From NCBI GenBank assembly GCA_964432595.1, contig CAYSOF010000004.1:320593-384592 (forward strand): a stretch of DNA of 64,000 nt. Direction: 5' to 3'. This document shows positions 14,945-24,045 of this stretch, piece by piece. This DNA is from DASYLJ01 sp964432595 (lineage in GTDB: Bacteria; Desulfobacterota; Binatia; DP-6). The stretch's first letter is position 1; every line of letters begins with the position of its first letter. Below the pieces are notes generated by a model, which worked only from the letters and a program-made list of their open reading frames with translations, had not been told where the DNA came from and did no database searches. A program made the translations under genes and the position numbers.

Positions 14945-16036
14945 ATGCGCATCTACCTCGATCACAACGCCGGCTCGCCCCTGCGGCCCGCCGCGCGCGA
15001 CGCCATGGTCGCGGCGATGGACGTCGTCGCGAACCCGTCGAGCGCGCACCGTGAGGGGGCGCGGGCGCGCGCGCTGCTCGAGGAGGCGCGCGCGGCCGTC
15101 GCGGCGCTGATCAAGGCGGCGCCCGCCGAGATCGTCTTCACGAGCGGCGCCACCGAGGCCAACGATCTCGCGATCCGCGGCGCGGTGCCGGACGGCGGGC
15201 GGATCGTCGTGGCCGCGACGGAGCACGCGTCGGTGCTGGCGCCGGCGCGGGCGCTCGGCGCCGTCGAGCTGCCGGTCGACGGCCAGGGGCGCATCGCGGC
15301 CGAGCCCGTCGTGGGGCCGGCGCTGCTGAGCGTCGGGCTCGCGAACGGTGAGGTCGGGACCATCGCACCCGTCGCCGAGCTCGCCGCACGGCGCGGGCGG
15401 AACGTCGTGTTCCACACCGACGCCGCGCAGGCCGCCGGCCGCGTTCCCGTCGACGTGCGCGCCCTCGGCGTCGACCTGCTGTCGCTGTCGAGCCACAAGC
15501 TCGGCGGGCCGGCCGGCGCCGGCGCACTCTGGGTCCGGCGCGGCACCGCGCTCCGGCCGCAGCTGCTCGGCGGCCCGCAGGAGCGCGCGCGCCGTGCCGG
15601 CACGGAGAACCTGCTCGGCATCGTCGGCTTCGGCGCGGCCTGCCGTGACGCGATGAGCGACGTCGGCGCGACGGCCGGACTCACCGACCGCCTCTGGGCC
15701 GGCCTCGAGACACACGTGCCCGGCATCCGCCGTCTCGGTCCCGAGGACGGGCCGCGGTTGCCGAATACACTGAACGTCCGCATCCCGGGCTGCTCGGGCG
15801 AGAGTCTGCTGATGCTGCTCGACCTCGCGGGCGTCGCGGCGTCGCTCGGTTCGGCGTGCAGCGCGGGCGCGCCGGAGCCGTCGCACGTCCTCGCCGCCAT
15901 GGGGCTCGACCGCGAGACCGCGCGCAACGGGCTGCGGCTCAGCCTCGGCCACACGACGACGGCTGCCGACGTCGACGCCGTGATCGCGTTGCTGCCGCCG
16001 CTGGTGCGCCAGGCGCGCGCGGGAGCGGCGGCGTGA
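14945..16036 (+). CDS. cysteine desulfurase (NifS/IscS class)
   Basis: A 363-residue PLP enzyme releasing sulfur from cysteine as an enzyme persulfide. It begins MRIYLDHNAGSPLRPAARDAM. The PLP lysine is in LLSLSSHKLGGPAGAGALW, and the mobile catalytic cysteine is in LGSACSAGAPEPSHVLAAMG. The immediately downstream, overlapping mnmA needs persulfide sulfur for tRNA 2-thiolation, so this desulfurase probably feeds it. No iscU or scaffold gene is adjacent, which argues for a dedicated tRNA-thiolation or general sulfur-donor role rather than an isc operon. Confidence 0.92.
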   Translation: MRIYLDHNAGSPLRPAARDAMVAAMDVVANPSSAHREGARARALLEEARAAVAALIKAAPAEIVFTSGATEANDLAIRGAVPDGGRIVVAATEHASVLAPARALGAVELPVDGQGRIAAEPVVGPALLSVGLANGEVGTIAPVAELAARRGRNVVFHTDAAQAAGRVPVDVRALGVDLLSLSSHKLGGPAGAGALWVRRGTALRPQLLGGPQERARRAGTENLLGIVGFGAACRDAMSDVGATAGLTDRLWAGLETHVPGIRRLGPEDGPRLPNTLNVRIPGCSGESLLMLLDLAGVAASLGSACSAGAPEPSHVLAAMGLDRETARNGLRLSLGHTTTAADVDAVIALLPPLVRQARAGAAA

Positions 16037-17097
16037 GGGTGGTCGTCGCCATGAGCGGCGGGGTCGACAGCGCGGTCGCCGCGGCCCGCTGCGTCGCCGC
16101 CGGCCACGACGTGATCGGCATCTCGCTGCGGCTCGCGCGCGACGGCGGCGGTGGGTGCTGCTCGCTCGACGACTTCCACGACGCGCGTGCGGTCGCCGAC
16201 CGCCTCGGGTTCCCGCACTACGTGCTGGACTTCAGCGACGCGTTCGACGCCGCCGTCGTGCAGCCCTTCGTCGCCGAGTACCTCGCCGGCCGCACGCCGA
16301 ATCCCTGTGCGCGCTGCAACCAGCACGTGAAGTTCGACCGCTTGTGGCAGCGCGCCCGCGAGCTCGGCGCGAGCCATCTCGCGACCGGCCACTACGCCCG
16401 CATCGCGGTCGACCCGGTCACCGGGCGCCGCGCGCTGCGGACGGCCGTCGACCCGTCCAAAGACCAGACGTACTTCCTGTTCACGCTCGACCACGACGCG
16501 CTCGGCCGCACGCTGTTCCCGGTCGGCGAGCTGACCAAGCCCCAGGTGCGCGCCGAGGCGGCCGCGCTCGGCCTCGCCGTCGCCGACAAGCCCGAGAGCA
16601 TGGAGGTCTGCTTCGTCCCGACGGGCGACGCGGCGGGCTTCGTCGAGCGCGCGGCGCCGGTGGACGCGCTGCGTCCGGGCACCCTGCGCGACGGCGACGG
16701 CGCGGTCCTCGGCACGCACGCCGGCGTGCATCGCTTCACCGTCGGTCAGCGCCGCGGGCTCGGCGTGTCCGGCGGGCCGCGACGCTACGTCCGTGCGATC
16801 GACGCCGACACGGGCACCGTCACGCTGGGCACGGCCGACGAGCTGGTCGCGTCGGGCCTCGTCGCGCGGGACGTCTCGTGGAGCGCGGGCACGCCGCCGC
16901 CCGCCGGCTCGTCGCTGGCCGCGCGCATCCGGCACCGGCATCGGCCCGTGGCGTCGCGCCTGCTCGCCTCCGACGACGATACCGTGCGCATCCGCTTCGA
17001 CGGGCCGGGACCGGCGGTCACGCCGGGTCAGGCCGCGGTCTTCTATCGCGACGAGCTCGTCGTCGGCGGCGGCTGGATCGCGGGAGCGCTCCGGTGA
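16033..17097 (+). CDS. mnmA: tRNA-uridine 2-sulfurtransferase MnmA
   Basis: A 354-residue enzyme that 2-thiolates U34 of tRNA Glu, Gln and Lys. The PP-loop MSGGVDSAVAA is at the N-terminus. The first catalytic cysteine lies in TPNPCARCNQHVKF, and the second in ESMEVCFVP. HLATGHYARI, SKDQTYFLF and FTVGQRRGLGV are family blocks. The GTG start overlaps the desulfurase stop (GTGA) and its own stop overlaps mtaB. Confidence 0.95.
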   Translation: MRVVVAMSGGVDSAVAAARCVAAGHDVIGISLRLARDGGGGCCSLDDFHDARAVADRLGFPHYVLDFSDAFDAAVVQPFVAEYLAGRTPNPCARCNQHVKFDRLWQRARELGASHLATGHYARIAVDPVTGRRALRTAVDPSKDQTYFLFTLDHDALGRTLFPVGELTKPQVRAEAAALGLAVADKPESMEVCFVPTGDAAGFVERAAPVDALRPGTLRDGDGAVLGTHAGVHRFTVGQRRGLGVSGGPRRYVRAIDADTGTVTLGTADELVASGLVARDVSWSAGTPPPAGSSLAARIRHRHRPVASRLLASDDDTVRIRFDGPGPAVTPGQAAVFYRDELVVGGGWIAGALR

Positions 17098-18398
17098 CCC
17101 GCGTCGCCATCGCCACGCTCGGGTGCAAGGTCAACGCGTACGACACCGCGACGATCGCCGACCGCCTGCGTGCCGCCGGCTGCGTCATGGTCGACGCCGG
17201 CGCGCCCGCCGACGTCGTCATCGTGAACTCGTGCACCGTCACGGACGCCGCCGACGCCGAGAGCCGCAAGCTCGCCCGCCGTGCCCGCCGTGCGAATCCC
17301 GCGGCGCGCGTCATCCTGACGGGCTGCTACGCGCAGACGCAGCCGCAGGCGGCCGCGCGGGTCGACGCGGTCGATCACGTGATCGGGCTCAACCGCCTCG
17401 ATGCGCTGGTCGAGGCCGTCACCGCGCCGCAGCCCGCCATCGCGCGCATCGAGGTCGGCAACAGCCGCCGCGAGACGCACGTGAACACGTTCGGGGCGCG
17501 GACGTTCGACGGACAGACACGCGCGTTTCTCAAGGTGCAGGAAGGCTGCGACCTGTTCTGTACCTTCTGCATCGTGCCGATGGCGCGCGGCGCGAGCCGT
17601 AGCCTCGGCCCGCGCGAGATCCTCGCCGAGATGGAAGGACTCGCCGCCGCCGGCTTCCGCGAGGTCGTGCTCACCGGCGTCCACCTCGGCGGCTGGGGCC
17701 ACGACCTGACGCCACGGGTCGACCTCGTGTGGCTCGTCGAGGCGCTGGCGGAGCAGGGCCTGTTCCAGCGCATCCGATTGTCGTCGATCGATCCGCACGA
17801 GATCACCGAGCCGCTCGTCCGCCTGATGGCCGCCACGCCCGCCGTCTGCCCGCACCTGCACGTGCCGCTGCAGGCGGCCGACGACGACGTCCTGCGCCGC
17901 ATGCGACGGCGCTACGACACGGCGCTCGCCGCGGAGCGCCTCGCGATGGTCCGCGAGCTGCTGCCCGACGCGTCGATCGGCACCGACCTGATCGCCGGAT
18001 TCCCCGGCGAGGATGCCGCGTCGTTCGAACGGACGCTGGCGTTCGTCGCCGAGAGCCCGATCACCTACGCGCACGTGTTCCCGTATTCGGTGCGCTCGGG
18101 CACGACGGCGGCCAAGCTCGACGGCCAGGTGGCGCCGGGCGAGATCACCGAACGCGCGCGCCGCCTGCGCGCGCTCATGGACCGGAAGCGGGCGGGATTC
18201 GCCCGCACCTTCGACGGGATGCCGGCCGAGGTGCTCGTCGAGACGACGCGCGACCCCCAGACGGGGACCTTGCGCGGCTACACGCGGAATTACCTCCGGG
18301 CTCGTCTGGACGGGCCCGACGACTGGATGGGCGACGTGGTCGCGGTGCGGTTGCGTGTGGGGTCGGGCGCCCGCATCGAGGCCGACGCCGCCGCATGA
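17094..18398 (+). CDS. mtaB: tRNA (t6A37) methylthiotransferase MtaB
   Basis: A 434-residue radical-SAM enzyme converting t6A37 to ms2t6A. The N-terminal methylthiotransferase domain carries three Fe-S cysteines in LGCKVNAYDT, NSCTVTDAAD and LTGCYAQTQ. The radical-SAM cluster motif is CDLFCTFCIVP, and a C-terminal TRAM domain ends the protein. The CKVNAYD and TVTDAAD blocks fit MtaB rather than MiaB (which has CQMN) or RimO. With mnmA, tsaE and tilS upstream, the run is rich in tRNA modification. The GTG start overlaps the mnmA stop. Confidence 0.92.
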   Translation: MTRVAIATLGCKVNAYDTATIADRLRAAGCVMVDAGAPADVVIVNSCTVTDAADAESRKLARRARRANPAARVILTGCYAQTQPQAAARVDAVDHVIGLNRLDALVEAVTAPQPAIARIEVGNSRRETHVNTFGARTFDGQTRAFLKVQEGCDLFCTFCIVPMARGASRSLGPREILAEMEGLAAAGFREVVLTGVHLGGWGHDLTPRVDLVWLVEALAEQGLFQRIRLSSIDPHEITEPLVRLMAATPAVCPHLHVPLQAADDDVLRRMRRRYDTALAAERLAMVRELLPDASIGTDLIAGFPGEDAASFERTLAFVAESPITYAHVFPYSVRSGTTAAKLDGQVAPGEITERARRLRALMDRKRAGFARTFDGMPAEVLVETTRDPQTGTLRGYTRNYLRARLDGPDDWMGDVVAVRLRVGSGARIEADAAA

Positions 18399-19093
18399 CG
18401 GACGACGGCAGACGCGCCCTCGAGGCTGGGCTGGGACATCGCTTCACCCGGCCCGAGCACCTCCAGGTGGCCATCACCCACCGATCGTTCAGCCCGGATG
18501 CGCCCAACAACGAGACGCTCGAGTTCCTCGGCGACGCGGTGCTGTCGCTCGCCATGTCCGATCTCCTGATGCGCCGCCATCCCGCCGCGCGCGAGGGCGA
18601 TCTCTCGAAGATGCGCGCCGCGCTCGTGAACGCCGAGGTCCTCGCCGTGAAAGCCCGTCAGCTCGACCTGGGCCGCTGGCTGCGCGTCGGCAAGGGCGAG
18701 GAGAAGAGCGGCGGACGCGACAAGGAGTCGATCCTCGCCGCCGGCTACGAGGCGTTGCTCGGGGCGGTCTACCTCGATGCGGGGTACGAGCCCGCGCGGG
18801 CGGTCGTCGAGGCGCAGTTCGCGGCCGACGTCGCCGCCGACTTGCCCGCCGGCCTGCGCGACTACAAGACGCGCCTCCAGGAGCTGACGCAGCGGGTCTT
18901 CCACGCGACCCCCGTCTACACGCTCGTCGAGGAGAGCGGTCCGGATCACGCCAAGCGCTTCGTGTCCGAGCTCGCGATCGGCGGCCGCCGCTACGGCCGC
19001 GGGGTGGGGCACAGCAAGAAGACCGCGGAGCAGGCGGCGGCGATGGAGGCGCTCGACGCGCTCGCACGCGAAGGGCGCGCCGAGCCGCGATGA
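18395..19093 (+). CDS. rnc: ribonuclease III
   Basis: A 232-residue double-strand-specific endonuclease for rRNA maturation and mRNA processing. The catalytic signature NETLEFLGDAVLSL is near residues 40-53, with GDLSKMRAALVN and the acidic helix DKESILAAGYEALLGAVYLDAG. The C-terminal dsRNA-binding domain (about 158-228) has DYKTRLQELTQ...GRGVGHSKKTAEQAAAMEAL. It overlaps mtaB upstream and the S53 peptidase downstream by 4 bp each. rnc-era is the usual neighbour pair; here one gene intervenes. Confidence 0.96.
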   Translation: MTDDGRRALEAGLGHRFTRPEHLQVAITHRSFSPDAPNNETLEFLGDAVLSLAMSDLLMRRHPAAREGDLSKMRAALVNAEVLAVKARQLDLGRWLRVGKGEEKSGGRDKESILAAGYEALLGAVYLDAGYEPARAVVEAQFAADVAADLPAGLRDYKTRLQELTQRVFHATPVYTLVEESGPDHAKRFVSELAIGGRRYGRGVGHSKKTAEQAAAMEALDALAREGRAEPR

Positions 19094-21246
19094 CCGTGCT
19101 CCGACTCTTCCTCGCGCTGCTGCTGTCCGCCGCAGCGGCGCGCGCCGACGAACCGCTCACCGCGCTGCCCGGCGTGGTTCCGCAGGGGCTCGCCGCGCTC
19201 GCGGCCGACGGCGACGCGCCCGACGCGCTCGCGGTGCCGCACGTCGTCGTGTGGCTCGGGCTCCGCGACCGCGACGTCCTGCGGGCCCTGGTCGCCGCGC
19301 AGCAGGACCCGCGCTCGCCGCGCTACCGGCGGTGGCTCGACGCGACGGAGATCGCCGATCGCTTCGGCGCACGCCGCGCGCGCTACGAGCGGGCGCGCGC
19401 CTGGTTCGCGGCGCAGGGGCTGCGGGTGACCGCGGACTCGCCGTACCGGACCTCCTTCACGGTCGCCGGCGACGCCGCACGGGTGCAGCGCGCGCTGCGC
19501 ACGAAGCTCGGCCTGTTCCGGCTGCGCGGCCGCAGGCATCGCGCTCCGACGGCGCCCGCGTTCGTTCCGCGCGATCTCGGCGTCCAGGGCCTGCTCGGTC
19601 TCGATGATCTTCCCGCCATCCGACCGCTCGTGCGGCTGGGCGACGGCGCCGTGACGCTCGGACCGCACGACCTGGCGCGCGCGTACGGCGTCGACGTCCT
19701 GCAGGCGTCCGGCCTCGACGGGACGGGCAGCCGCATCGCGATCGCTGCCCGCAGCGACTTCGCCGAGGCCGACGTCACGGGCTTCGCGGAGCGCTTCGGC
19801 CTCGCCCCGCGGCCGCCGATCAAGCATTTCGTCGGCCCCAATCCCGGCGTCCTGCCGGAGCCGGGCGAGCTCACCGAGGTCCTGCTCGACACGCAGTGGG
19901 CGAGCGCACTGTCGCCGCAGGCGGACGTCACGGTCGTCATCGGCTCGCGCGACGGCGACATCCCGGAAGCGGTCGCCGAGGCGGTCGAGCGCCGGCTGGG
20001 GCACGTCGTCTCCGTGAGCTTCGGGCTCTGCGAGCCGCTGAGCTCGGCGACGGTGACCGAGGTATTCGACGGCCTCTACACGATCGCGAACCTGCAGGGG
20101 CAGACGGTGGTGGTCGCATCGGGCGACGCCGGCGCGACCGACTGCGCGCCCGACCTGCCCACCGTCGCCGTCAACGCCCTCGCGTCGTCGCCGCACGCGA
20201 TCGCGATCGGCGGCACGGCGCTGGACCCGGGCTTCGACGCGGACGGCGTCGCGACGGGGTGGGTCGGCGAGTCGGTCTGGAACGACGCGAGCGGCGCGGG
20301 AGGCGGCGGGCTGAGCCGCATCTTCGCGCGGCCGTCGTATCAGCTCCCGCTCGGCTTCACGTCGCGCGCGCTGCCCGACGTCTCGCTGCCGGGCAGCGCG
20401 CTGGCGCCGGGCTACGCGGTCGTCGAGCGCGGCGAGCCGATCATCGTCGGCGGCACGAGCGCGGGGGCGCCGGCGCTGGCGGGCATCCTGGCGCTGGCGA
20501 ACCAGCGCGTTGCGCGCGATGGCCTGGGGCAGCTCCTGCCGACGCTCTATCGCCTGGGCGAAGACGGCACCGCGGGTCGGCGGTCGCCCGTGTTCCGTGA
20601 CATCGTCGCCGGCGAGAACGGGTTCCCGGCCGGGCCCGGGTTCGATCTCGCGAGCGGCTGGGGCACGCCGATCGCGGACCGTCTCGTCGCGGCCCTCGCC
20701 GAGCAGCCGCCGCCGGCGTGCGAGCCGGGCATCGAGTGCCTCGTGCCGGCTCCGGGACCGGCGGAGCATGCCTGCCTCGGCCAGTGGCTCGTCGACATGG
20801 ACGACCTCCGGCGGACGCGCCGCGGCGCCCCGTCGCGCCGCCAGCATTGCCGCGACGGCGACCCGTCGTGCGACGCCGACGGCCGGGCGGACGGCCGCTG
20901 CACGATCGAGGTCGCACTCTGCCTGAACGTGTTCGACGTCCGCGCGCTCGGGCGCGACGGGCTGCCGCGGTGTCCCACGACGCAGATCCGCGGCGTCCGG
21001 CTGCTGTCGCCGGACCGGACGGGACGTGTCACCACGCGCACCCGCGCCGGACAGGATCTGGGAACGGCATTCCGTGCCCTGCCGGCACTGCCGACCTTGC
21101 TCGACGCCGCCTGCACGGCGCGCGTCCCCGTCGTGGTCCCCCTGCGCGAGGGCGGCCGGGCGGGGCGCCTCACGTTGCGCGCGCGCGTCCGCGGCGCGGG
21201 CGGCACGGCCCGACCGGCGGTCACGCTGATCTGTGATGGAGGCTGA
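19090..21246 (+). CDS. secreted sedolisin/pro-kumamolisin S53 peptidase with Cys-rich tail
   Basis: A 718-residue exported acid serine-carboxyl peptidase. A signal peptide (TVLRLFLALLLSAAAARA) leads into a Pro-kumamolisin activation domain (about 40-190), then the S53 catalytic domain. The triad is visible: E263 and D267 (EVLLD, the usual 4-residue spacing) and S457 in GGTSAGAPALAG; oxyanion D346 sits in ASGDAGATD. The Ca2+-site region reads FRDIVAGENG...GFDLASGWGTP. A C-terminal extension of about 170 residues contains a Cys/Asp-rich motif (CRDGDPSCDADG...DGRCTIEVALCLNV) of unknown role. It is unusual between rnc and era, yet coupled to rnc by ATGA. Confidence 0.93.
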   Translation: MTVLRLFLALLLSAAAARADEPLTALPGVVPQGLAALAADGDAPDALAVPHVVVWLGLRDRDVLRALVAAQQDPRSPRYRRWLDATEIADRFGARRARYERARAWFAAQGLRVTADSPYRTSFTVAGDAARVQRALRTKLGLFRLRGRRHRAPTAPAFVPRDLGVQGLLGLDDLPAIRPLVRLGDGAVTLGPHDLARAYGVDVLQASGLDGTGSRIAIAARSDFAEADVTGFAERFGLAPRPPIKHFVGPNPGVLPEPGELTEVLLDTQWASALSPQADVTVVIGSRDGDIPEAVAEAVERRLGHVVSVSFGLCEPLSSATVTEVFDGLYTIANLQGQTVVVASGDAGATDCAPDLPTVAVNALASSPHAIAIGGTALDPGFDADGVATGWVGESVWNDASGAGGGGLSRIFARPSYQLPLGFTSRALPDVSLPGSALAPGYAVVERGEPIIVGGTSAGAPALAGILALANQRVARDGLGQLLPTLYRLGEDGTAGRRSPVFRDIVAGENGFPAGPGFDLASGWGTPIADRLVAALAEQPPPACEPGIECLVPAPGPAEHACLGQWLVDMDDLRRTRRGAPSRRQHCRDGDPSCDADGRADGRCTIEVALCLNVFDVRALGRDGLPRCPTTQIRGVRLLSPDRTGRVTTRTRAGQDLGTAFRALPALPTLLDAACTARVPVVVPLREGGRAGRLTLRARVRGAGGTARPAVTLICDGG

Positions 21247-21247
21247 C

Positions 21248-22132
21248 ATGGCGCATCGCGCAGGATTCGTGACGATCGTCGGACGGCCGAACGTCGGCAA
21301 GTCGACGCTGCTGAACGCGCTCGTCGGCGCGAAGATCGCGGCGGTGTCGCCCAAGCCCCAGACGACGCGGAACCGCATCGCCGGCATTCGCACGTTGCCG
21401 GAGGCGCAGGTCGTCTTCCTCGACACGCCGGGCATCCACGCCGCGCGCTCGGCACTGAACCGCCGCATGGTCGAGGTGGCGAAGCGCACGCTCGGCGAGG
21501 CCGAGGTGGTGCTGCTGGTGTTCGACGCGAGCGCCGGCATCACGCCGCCCGACCGCGAGCTCGCGGCCACCGTCGCGGCGATGAAGGTCCCGGTCGTGGT
21601 CGTCCTGAACAAGATCGACCGCCTGCCACGGCCGGCGCTGCTCCCGCTGCTCGCCGAGATCGGCCAGCTCCTGCCGGGGCGCGACATCGTCCCCGCCAGC
21701 GCGCGCAAGGGCGACAGCCTGCCGATCGTGCTCGACGTCGTCACGAAGCTGCTGCCGGAAGGCCCGCGGCTCTTCGACGAGGACGAATACACGACCGAGA
21801 CGGAGCGCTTCCTCGCGCAGGAGATCGTCCGCGAGCAGGTCTTCCTGGCGACGAAGGAGGAGGTGCCGTACGCGACCGCCGTCGTCGTCGAGTCGTTCGA
21901 GCAGAAGCCCGACCGCAACGTCGTCGTGATCGCCGCGACGATCCTCGTCGAACGCCCGAACCACCGCGCGATCCTGCTGGGCGCAGGCGGACAGCAGCTG
22001 AAGGAGATCGGCCAGCGGGCACGGCGCGAGCTGGAGACGCTGCTCGGCACGCGCGTGTTCCTCGAGCTGTTCGTCCGCGTGGAACCCGGCTGGGCGCGCA
22101 ATGCGCGCCGGCTGGACGAGCTGGGGATCTGA
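21248..22132 (+). CDS. era: GTPase Era
   Basis: A 294-residue GTPase binding the 3' end of 16S rRNA during 30S assembly. G1 is GRPNVGKSTLL, G3 DTPGIHA, G4 NKIDR; the C-terminal KH domain has the KKRAIKKIG-like stretch here as GAGGQQLKEIGQRAR. A perfect GGAGG (21238-21242) five bases before ATG 21248 selects this start over the in-frame GTG 21233 and ATG 21236. The Shine-Dalgarno lies inside the end of the peptidase gene. Stop overlaps der by 1 bp. Confidence 0.96.
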   Translation: MAHRAGFVTIVGRPNVGKSTLLNALVGAKIAAVSPKPQTTRNRIAGIRTLPEAQVVFLDTPGIHAARSALNRRMVEVAKRTLGEAEVVLLVFDASAGITPPDRELAATVAAMKVPVVVVLNKIDRLPRPALLPLLAEIGQLLPGRDIVPASARKGDSLPIVLDVVTKLLPEGPRLFDEDEYTTETERFLAQEIVREQVFLATKEEVPYATAVVVESFEQKPDRNVVVIAATILVERPNHRAILLGAGGQQLKEIGQRARRELETLLGTRVFLELFVRVEPGWARNARRLDELGI

Positions 22133-23595
22133 TGGCCGCACGCATCGAAGCGGTGACGAGCGGGCTGCCCGTCGTCGCCATCGTGGGACGTCCGAACGTC
22201 GGCAAGTCGACGCTCTTCAACCGCATCGTGAAGGCGCACCGGGCCATCGTCGACGACGCACCAGGCGTCACGCGCGACCGCGTCGTCGCGCCGGCGCGCT
22301 GGGACGAGCACGCGTTCCTCTGTGTCGACACCGGCGGATTCACCGCCGAGGAGCCGCGCGATCCGGCGGCGATCGAGGCACAGGTCCGCAAGCAGGCGCT
22401 GGCCGCCGTCGAGGAGGCCGACGCGATCGTCTGCGTGCTCGACGGACATGCGGGCCTGGCGCCGGCCGATCACGAGACGGTGCGGCTGCTCGCGCGTTCC
22501 GGAAAGCCCGTCCTGTACGCGGTCAACAAGATCGACCACGCCGTGCGGGAAGGGCAGGTCGCCGAGTTCTACGAGGCGGGCGTCGAGACGCTGCATCCGG
22601 TCTCGGCCGCGCACGGGCGCGGCATGGACGACCTGCTCGACGCGATCGTCGCCGTGCTCCCCGCCGCCCACGAGACCGACGCCGCGACGGGCGAGGGCAC
22701 GCGGCTGGCGCTCATGGGCCGTCCGAACGTCGGGAAGTCGTCGTTGCTGAACAGCCTGCTCGGCAGCGAGCGCGCCCTCGTGGCACCGCAGGCGGGCACG
22801 ACGCGCGACGCGACCGACACGGCGGTGCGCATCGGCGGGCGGCCGTACGTGCTGATCGACACCGCCGGCATCCGGCGCCGTGGACGCGTCGAGAACGCCC
22901 TCGAGCGCCATGGCGCCGTCCGCGCCCTGGGCACCCTCGAGCGCACCGACATCGTGCTCATGGTGCTCGACGCCACGGAGGGCATGACGGATCAGGACGC
23001 GCGCCTCGTCGGCCGCGCGCTCGAGGCGGGCCGCGGCGTCGTGCTGCTCGCGAACAAGTGGGACGCCATGCCGGCCGGGCAGCGCGACGCGCGCGCGTTC
23101 CGCCGCCGGCTGCTCGATGCGCATCCCGCCTTCGCGACGCTCCCGATCGTCGCCCTGTCGGCACAGACCGGCGAAGGCCTCGAGAGCCTGCTCGGCGCCG
23201 TCCGGCAGGTGGAACGGTCGTATCGCGTCGCCATGGCGACGCCGGTCCTGAACCGCGTGCTGCGCGCCGCGGTCGAGGCGCACGCGCCACCGAGCCCGGG
23301 GGGCCGGCCCGTCCGCTTCCTCTACGCGACGCAGACGGGAAGTGCCCCGCCCGAGGTCACCGTCTTCTCGAGCGCGCCGATGAAGGTGCCGCCGGCGTAC
23401 ACGCGCTTCCTCGTCGCGCGCTTCTCCGAGGCGTTCGGGGTGACCGGCGTGCCGCTGCGGGTGAAGCTCCGCAGCCGGCGCGACGCCGAGGGCGCCAAGC
23501 CGAGGCGGACGCCTACGCCGGCGCGCGATACCGCCGCACGAGCTCGACGTAGTTCGAAGCCGCGTGCCGCACGAGGTCGAGCTCCGCGGCGGTGA
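22132..23595 (+). CDS. der: ribosome-biogenesis GTPase Der (EngA)
   Basis: A 487-residue protein with two tandem GTPase domains: first GRPNVGKSTLFN (about residue 20) with DTGGF and NKID, second GRPNVGKSSLLN (about 200) with DTAGIRRRGR and NKWD. The C-terminal KH-like domain (about 375-455) contains FLYATQTGSAPPEVTVF and PPAYTRFL. It functions in 50S assembly. A basic Ala/Arg-rich tail of about 35 residues (after VKLRSRRDAEG) extends 83 bp into the 3' end of the convergent carbonic-anhydrase gene. Confidence 0.95.
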   Translation: MAARIEAVTSGLPVVAIVGRPNVGKSTLFNRIVKAHRAIVDDAPGVTRDRVVAPARWDEHAFLCVDTGGFTAEEPRDPAAIEAQVRKQALAAVEEADAIVCVLDGHAGLAPADHETVRLLARSGKPVLYAVNKIDHAVREGQVAEFYEAGVETLHPVSAAHGRGMDDLLDAIVAVLPAAHETDAATGEGTRLALMGRPNVGKSSLLNSLLGSERALVAPQAGTTRDATDTAVRIGGRPYVLIDTAGIRRRGRVENALERHGAVRALGTLERTDIVLMVLDATEGMTDQDARLVGRALEAGRGVVLLANKWDAMPAGQRDARAFRRRLLDAHPAFATLPIVALSAQTGEGLESLLGAVRQVERSYRVAMATPVLNRVLRAAVEAHAPPSPGGRPVRFLYATQTGSAPPEVTVFSSAPMKVPPAYTRFLVARFSEAFGVTGVPLRVKLRSRRDAEGAKPRRTPTPARDTAARARRSSKPRAARGRAPRR

Positions 23596-24025
23596 TCTCG
23601 CGCAGCCGCCGCGCCGGGCTGCCGAGCACCAGCGAGCGCGGCGGTACGACGGTTCCCGGCGCCAACAGCGCGCCCGCGCCGACCAGGCTCTCGGCCCCGA
23701 TCTCCACGCGGTCGAGCACGATCGCGCCCATGCCGATCAGGGCGCCGTCGTGCACGGTGCAGCCGTGCACCACCGCGTTGTGCCCGATGGTGACCCCGTC
23801 GCCGATGATCGTCGCGTGCTTGCCGCCCACCACGTGGATCGTCGCGTTGTCCTGCACGTTCGAGCGCGCACCGATGCGCACGGGATGGATGTCGCCGCGC
23901 ACGACCGTGTGGAACCACAGGCTCGACTCCGCGCCGATCACCACGTCGCCCACCACGACCGCCTGCTCGGGTACGTAGGCCGTCGGGTGGATGTCGGGGG
24001 TATGGCCGCCGAACGGGACGATCAT
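23513..24025 (-). CDS. gamma-class carbonic anhydrase family protein
   Basis: A 170-residue left-handed beta-helix protein of hexapeptide repeats. Family signatures are SSLWFHTVVRGD, IGARSNVQDNATIHV, a first His ligand region GKHATIIGDGVTIGHNAVVHGCTV, LIGMGAIVLDRVEIG and VVPPRSLVLGSPARRLREI. Metal-ligand histidines expected of gamma-CAs are present. Many such YrdA/PaaY-like proteins lack proven CO2-hydrating activity, so the substrate is uncertain. Start 24025 (MIVPFGGHTPDIHPTAYV) fits the family; a longer frame upstream is antisense noise. It ends inside the 3' end of der. Confidence 0.88.
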   Translation of the reverse strand: MIVPFGGHTPDIHPTAYVPEQAVVVGDVVIGAESSLWFHTVVRGDIHPVRIGARSNVQDNATIHVVGGKHATIIGDGVTIGHNAVVHGCTVHDGALIGMGAIVLDRVEIGAESLVGAGALLAPGTVVPPRSLVLGSPARRLREITAAELDLVRHAASNYVELVRRYRAPA

Positions 24026-24045
24026 CCGGCGGCCATACCACACTC

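Noticed and set aside
18991..23283. 1430-codon minus-strand open frame antisense to the S53 peptidase, era and der
   Set aside because: Antisense shadow caused by the high GC content and absence of TA-containing codons; no domain seen.
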